A stretch of DNA of 5,200 nt from H111-94 sp034436045 (lineage in GTDB: Bacteria; Chloroflexota; Ktedonobacteria; Ktedonobacterales; Ktedonobacteraceae). Below are positions 4,533-5,200 of this stretch, piece after piece (position 1 is the stretch's first letter; the number at the start of each line of letters is the position of its first letter). The stretch lies in the NCBI GenBank assembly GCA_034436045.1, contig DAOTVZ010000131.1, forward strand, positions 1-5,200. Reading direction: 5' to 3'. The position numbers and the translations under genes were made by a program. The notes under the pieces are model-generated. The model saw only the letters and a list, made by a program, of their open reading frames with translations, did not search any database and was not told the origin of the DNA.

Positions 4533-5180
4533 AGCCTTTTGTCCATAATTGTTTGTCCAGAAAGCATGCAGCTTAGCAACCTCATCATCTGGTAACAATA
4601 CAGGGGTGCCAAGCTGGCGGGCGATGGCATAGACCTTCGCGCTATCTTCCAGTGCATGCGCGATAGAAAAGGTCAGGGGCAGGTTGACGCCAACGACCAT
4701 TGCACCGTGATTGCCCCAGATGACCGCAACATGCTCGCCCAGTGTTTGCGCGATCAGTTCCGCGAACTCTGGCGTACCAGACATCTGGTAGGGCGCAATC
4801 GGTACCTTGCCGCCCAGGCAGAGCGCGGATTCCGCCAGCACCATTGGAAACTCCTGATAGACCACGCCGAAGGCAGTGGCATAGGGCGAATGCGTATGCA
4901 TCACACAGTTAATGTCGCGTCGTCTCCGCAAGATCAATGTATGCAAGGGTGTCTCTACCGACGGCTTCCACTTGCCTTCAATAATCTCGCCCATCTCATC
5001 CACCACCACAATATCCTCCGCCGTGAGTAGCTCATAATCTGCCCCGCTAGGCGTAATGCAGATCAAGCCGCTCTCAGGGTCACGTGCACTCAGATTGCCC
5101 TGAGTGGCTTGCACGAGTTGACTGGTATACATTTTTCGCGCATAGCGCGCTACCTCGGCACGCAATTCGGCCAGACGCAT
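4527..5180 (-). CDS. Class II aldolase/adducin family protein, FucA-like sugar-phosphate aldolase
   Basis: This encodes 217 residues; ATG at 5180 is preceded by AGAGGA (5189-5194) at 8 bases. The fold is the zinc-dependent class II aldolase/epimerase type that cleaves keto-sugar 1-phosphates to dihydroxyacetone phosphate and an aldehyde. QGNLSARDP (27-35) and ITPSGADYE (42-50) form the phosphate-binding region, PSVETPLH carries E76, MHTHSPYATAF carries H95 and H97, and GNHGAMV carries H158. From memory of E. coli L-fuculose-1-phosphate aldolase (E73, H92, H94, H155, Y209; 215 residues), every one of these is offset by exactly +3, including Y212 here in NNYG near the C-terminus. The exception is the Tyr113 position, which is Ala116 followed by E117. 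So the chemistry is probably intact but the substrate is probably not L-fuculose-1-phosphate. Ribulose-phosphate epimerase or methylthioribulose dehydratase relatives are alternatives. No sugar kinase or transporter lies in view. Confidence 0.85.
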   Translation of the reverse strand: MRLAELRAEVARYARKMYTSQLVQATQGNLSARDPESGLICITPSGADYELLTAEDIVVVDEMGEIIEGKWKPSVETPLHTLILRRRRDINCVMHTHSPYATAFGVVYQEFPMVLAESALCLGGKVPIAPYQMSGTPEFAELIAQTLGEHVAVIWGNHGAMVVGVNLPLTFSIAHALEDSAKVYAIARQLGTPVLLPDDEVAKLHAFWTNNYGQKAL

Positions 5181-5200
5181 ACGTTCCTTCCTCTCTATTC

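Noticed and set aside
4656..5030. Open frame of 124 codons on the plus strand inside the aldolase gene
   Set aside because: It lies antisense to the aldolase motifs (H95, H97, H158), and the His/Arg/Gln-rich translation shows no fold pattern or RBS.
1..5200. Search by eye for CRISPR repeats, tRNA, insertion-sequence ends, toxin-antitoxin pairs or defence genes
   Set aside because: No regularly spaced repeats, cloverleaf-like segment, transposase, terminal inverted repeats or matching protein motifs were seen. The gene set is metabolic and membrane-related.

Overview
The window is ordinary bacterial chromosome with about seven genes. The four genes with recognisable families are a UbiA/MenA-type prenyltransferase, a class I SAM-dependent methyltransferase, a class II (FucA-like) aldolase and a DUF202 membrane protein. 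The mid-GC base composition, the menaquinone-type prenyltransferase, the loosely packed mixed-strand layout and the many lineage-type hypothetical proteins would fit a soil Chloroflexota member such as Ktedonobacteria. That assignment is an impression from gene character, not a demonstration.

Region by region: (1) 1-657 (+) is the 3' end of a Cys-containing hypothetical protein whose start lies before the window. (2) 665-1357 (-) is convergent with it, only 7 bases away, and encodes a soluble domain resembling bacterial PH-like domains followed by two C-terminal membrane helices. Its promoter, an extended -10 (TGCTATAAT), lies at 1391-1399. (3) 1358-1731 is a visibly AT-richer gap of about 370 bases. 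It holds a -10 that also reads on the + strand, two very short ORFs with good Shine-Dalgarno sequences (12 and 20 codons) and a perfect 15-base palindrome. (4) 1732-2154 (+) is the DUF202 membrane protein. (5) A strong intrinsic terminator at 2156-2200 serves the convergent 77-residue membrane protein at 2225-2458 (-). (6) 2459-2799 is a 341-base divergent intergenic region with a good sigma-70-type promoter (TTGACT-17-TACTAT) at 2695-2723. (7) 2800-3738 (+, MenA-like prenyltransferase) and 3765-4532 (+, methyltransferase) are probably one transcript. (8) 4527-5180 (-) is the aldolase. Its stop overlaps the methyltransferase stop inside a small hairpin.

The MenA-like enzyme would make a prenylated quinone precursor in the membrane for the respiratory chain. 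The methyltransferase beside it does not look like UbiE/MenG, so a shared pathway is only a hypothesis. The aldolase keeps every catalytic position of E. coli FucA except the Tyr113 position, which suggests a different sugar-phosphate substrate. I see no mobile element, CRISPR, tRNA, rRNA or recognisable defence system, and nothing that amounts to a clear new system. The most open questions are the 1358-1731 leader region and the methyltransferase substrate.
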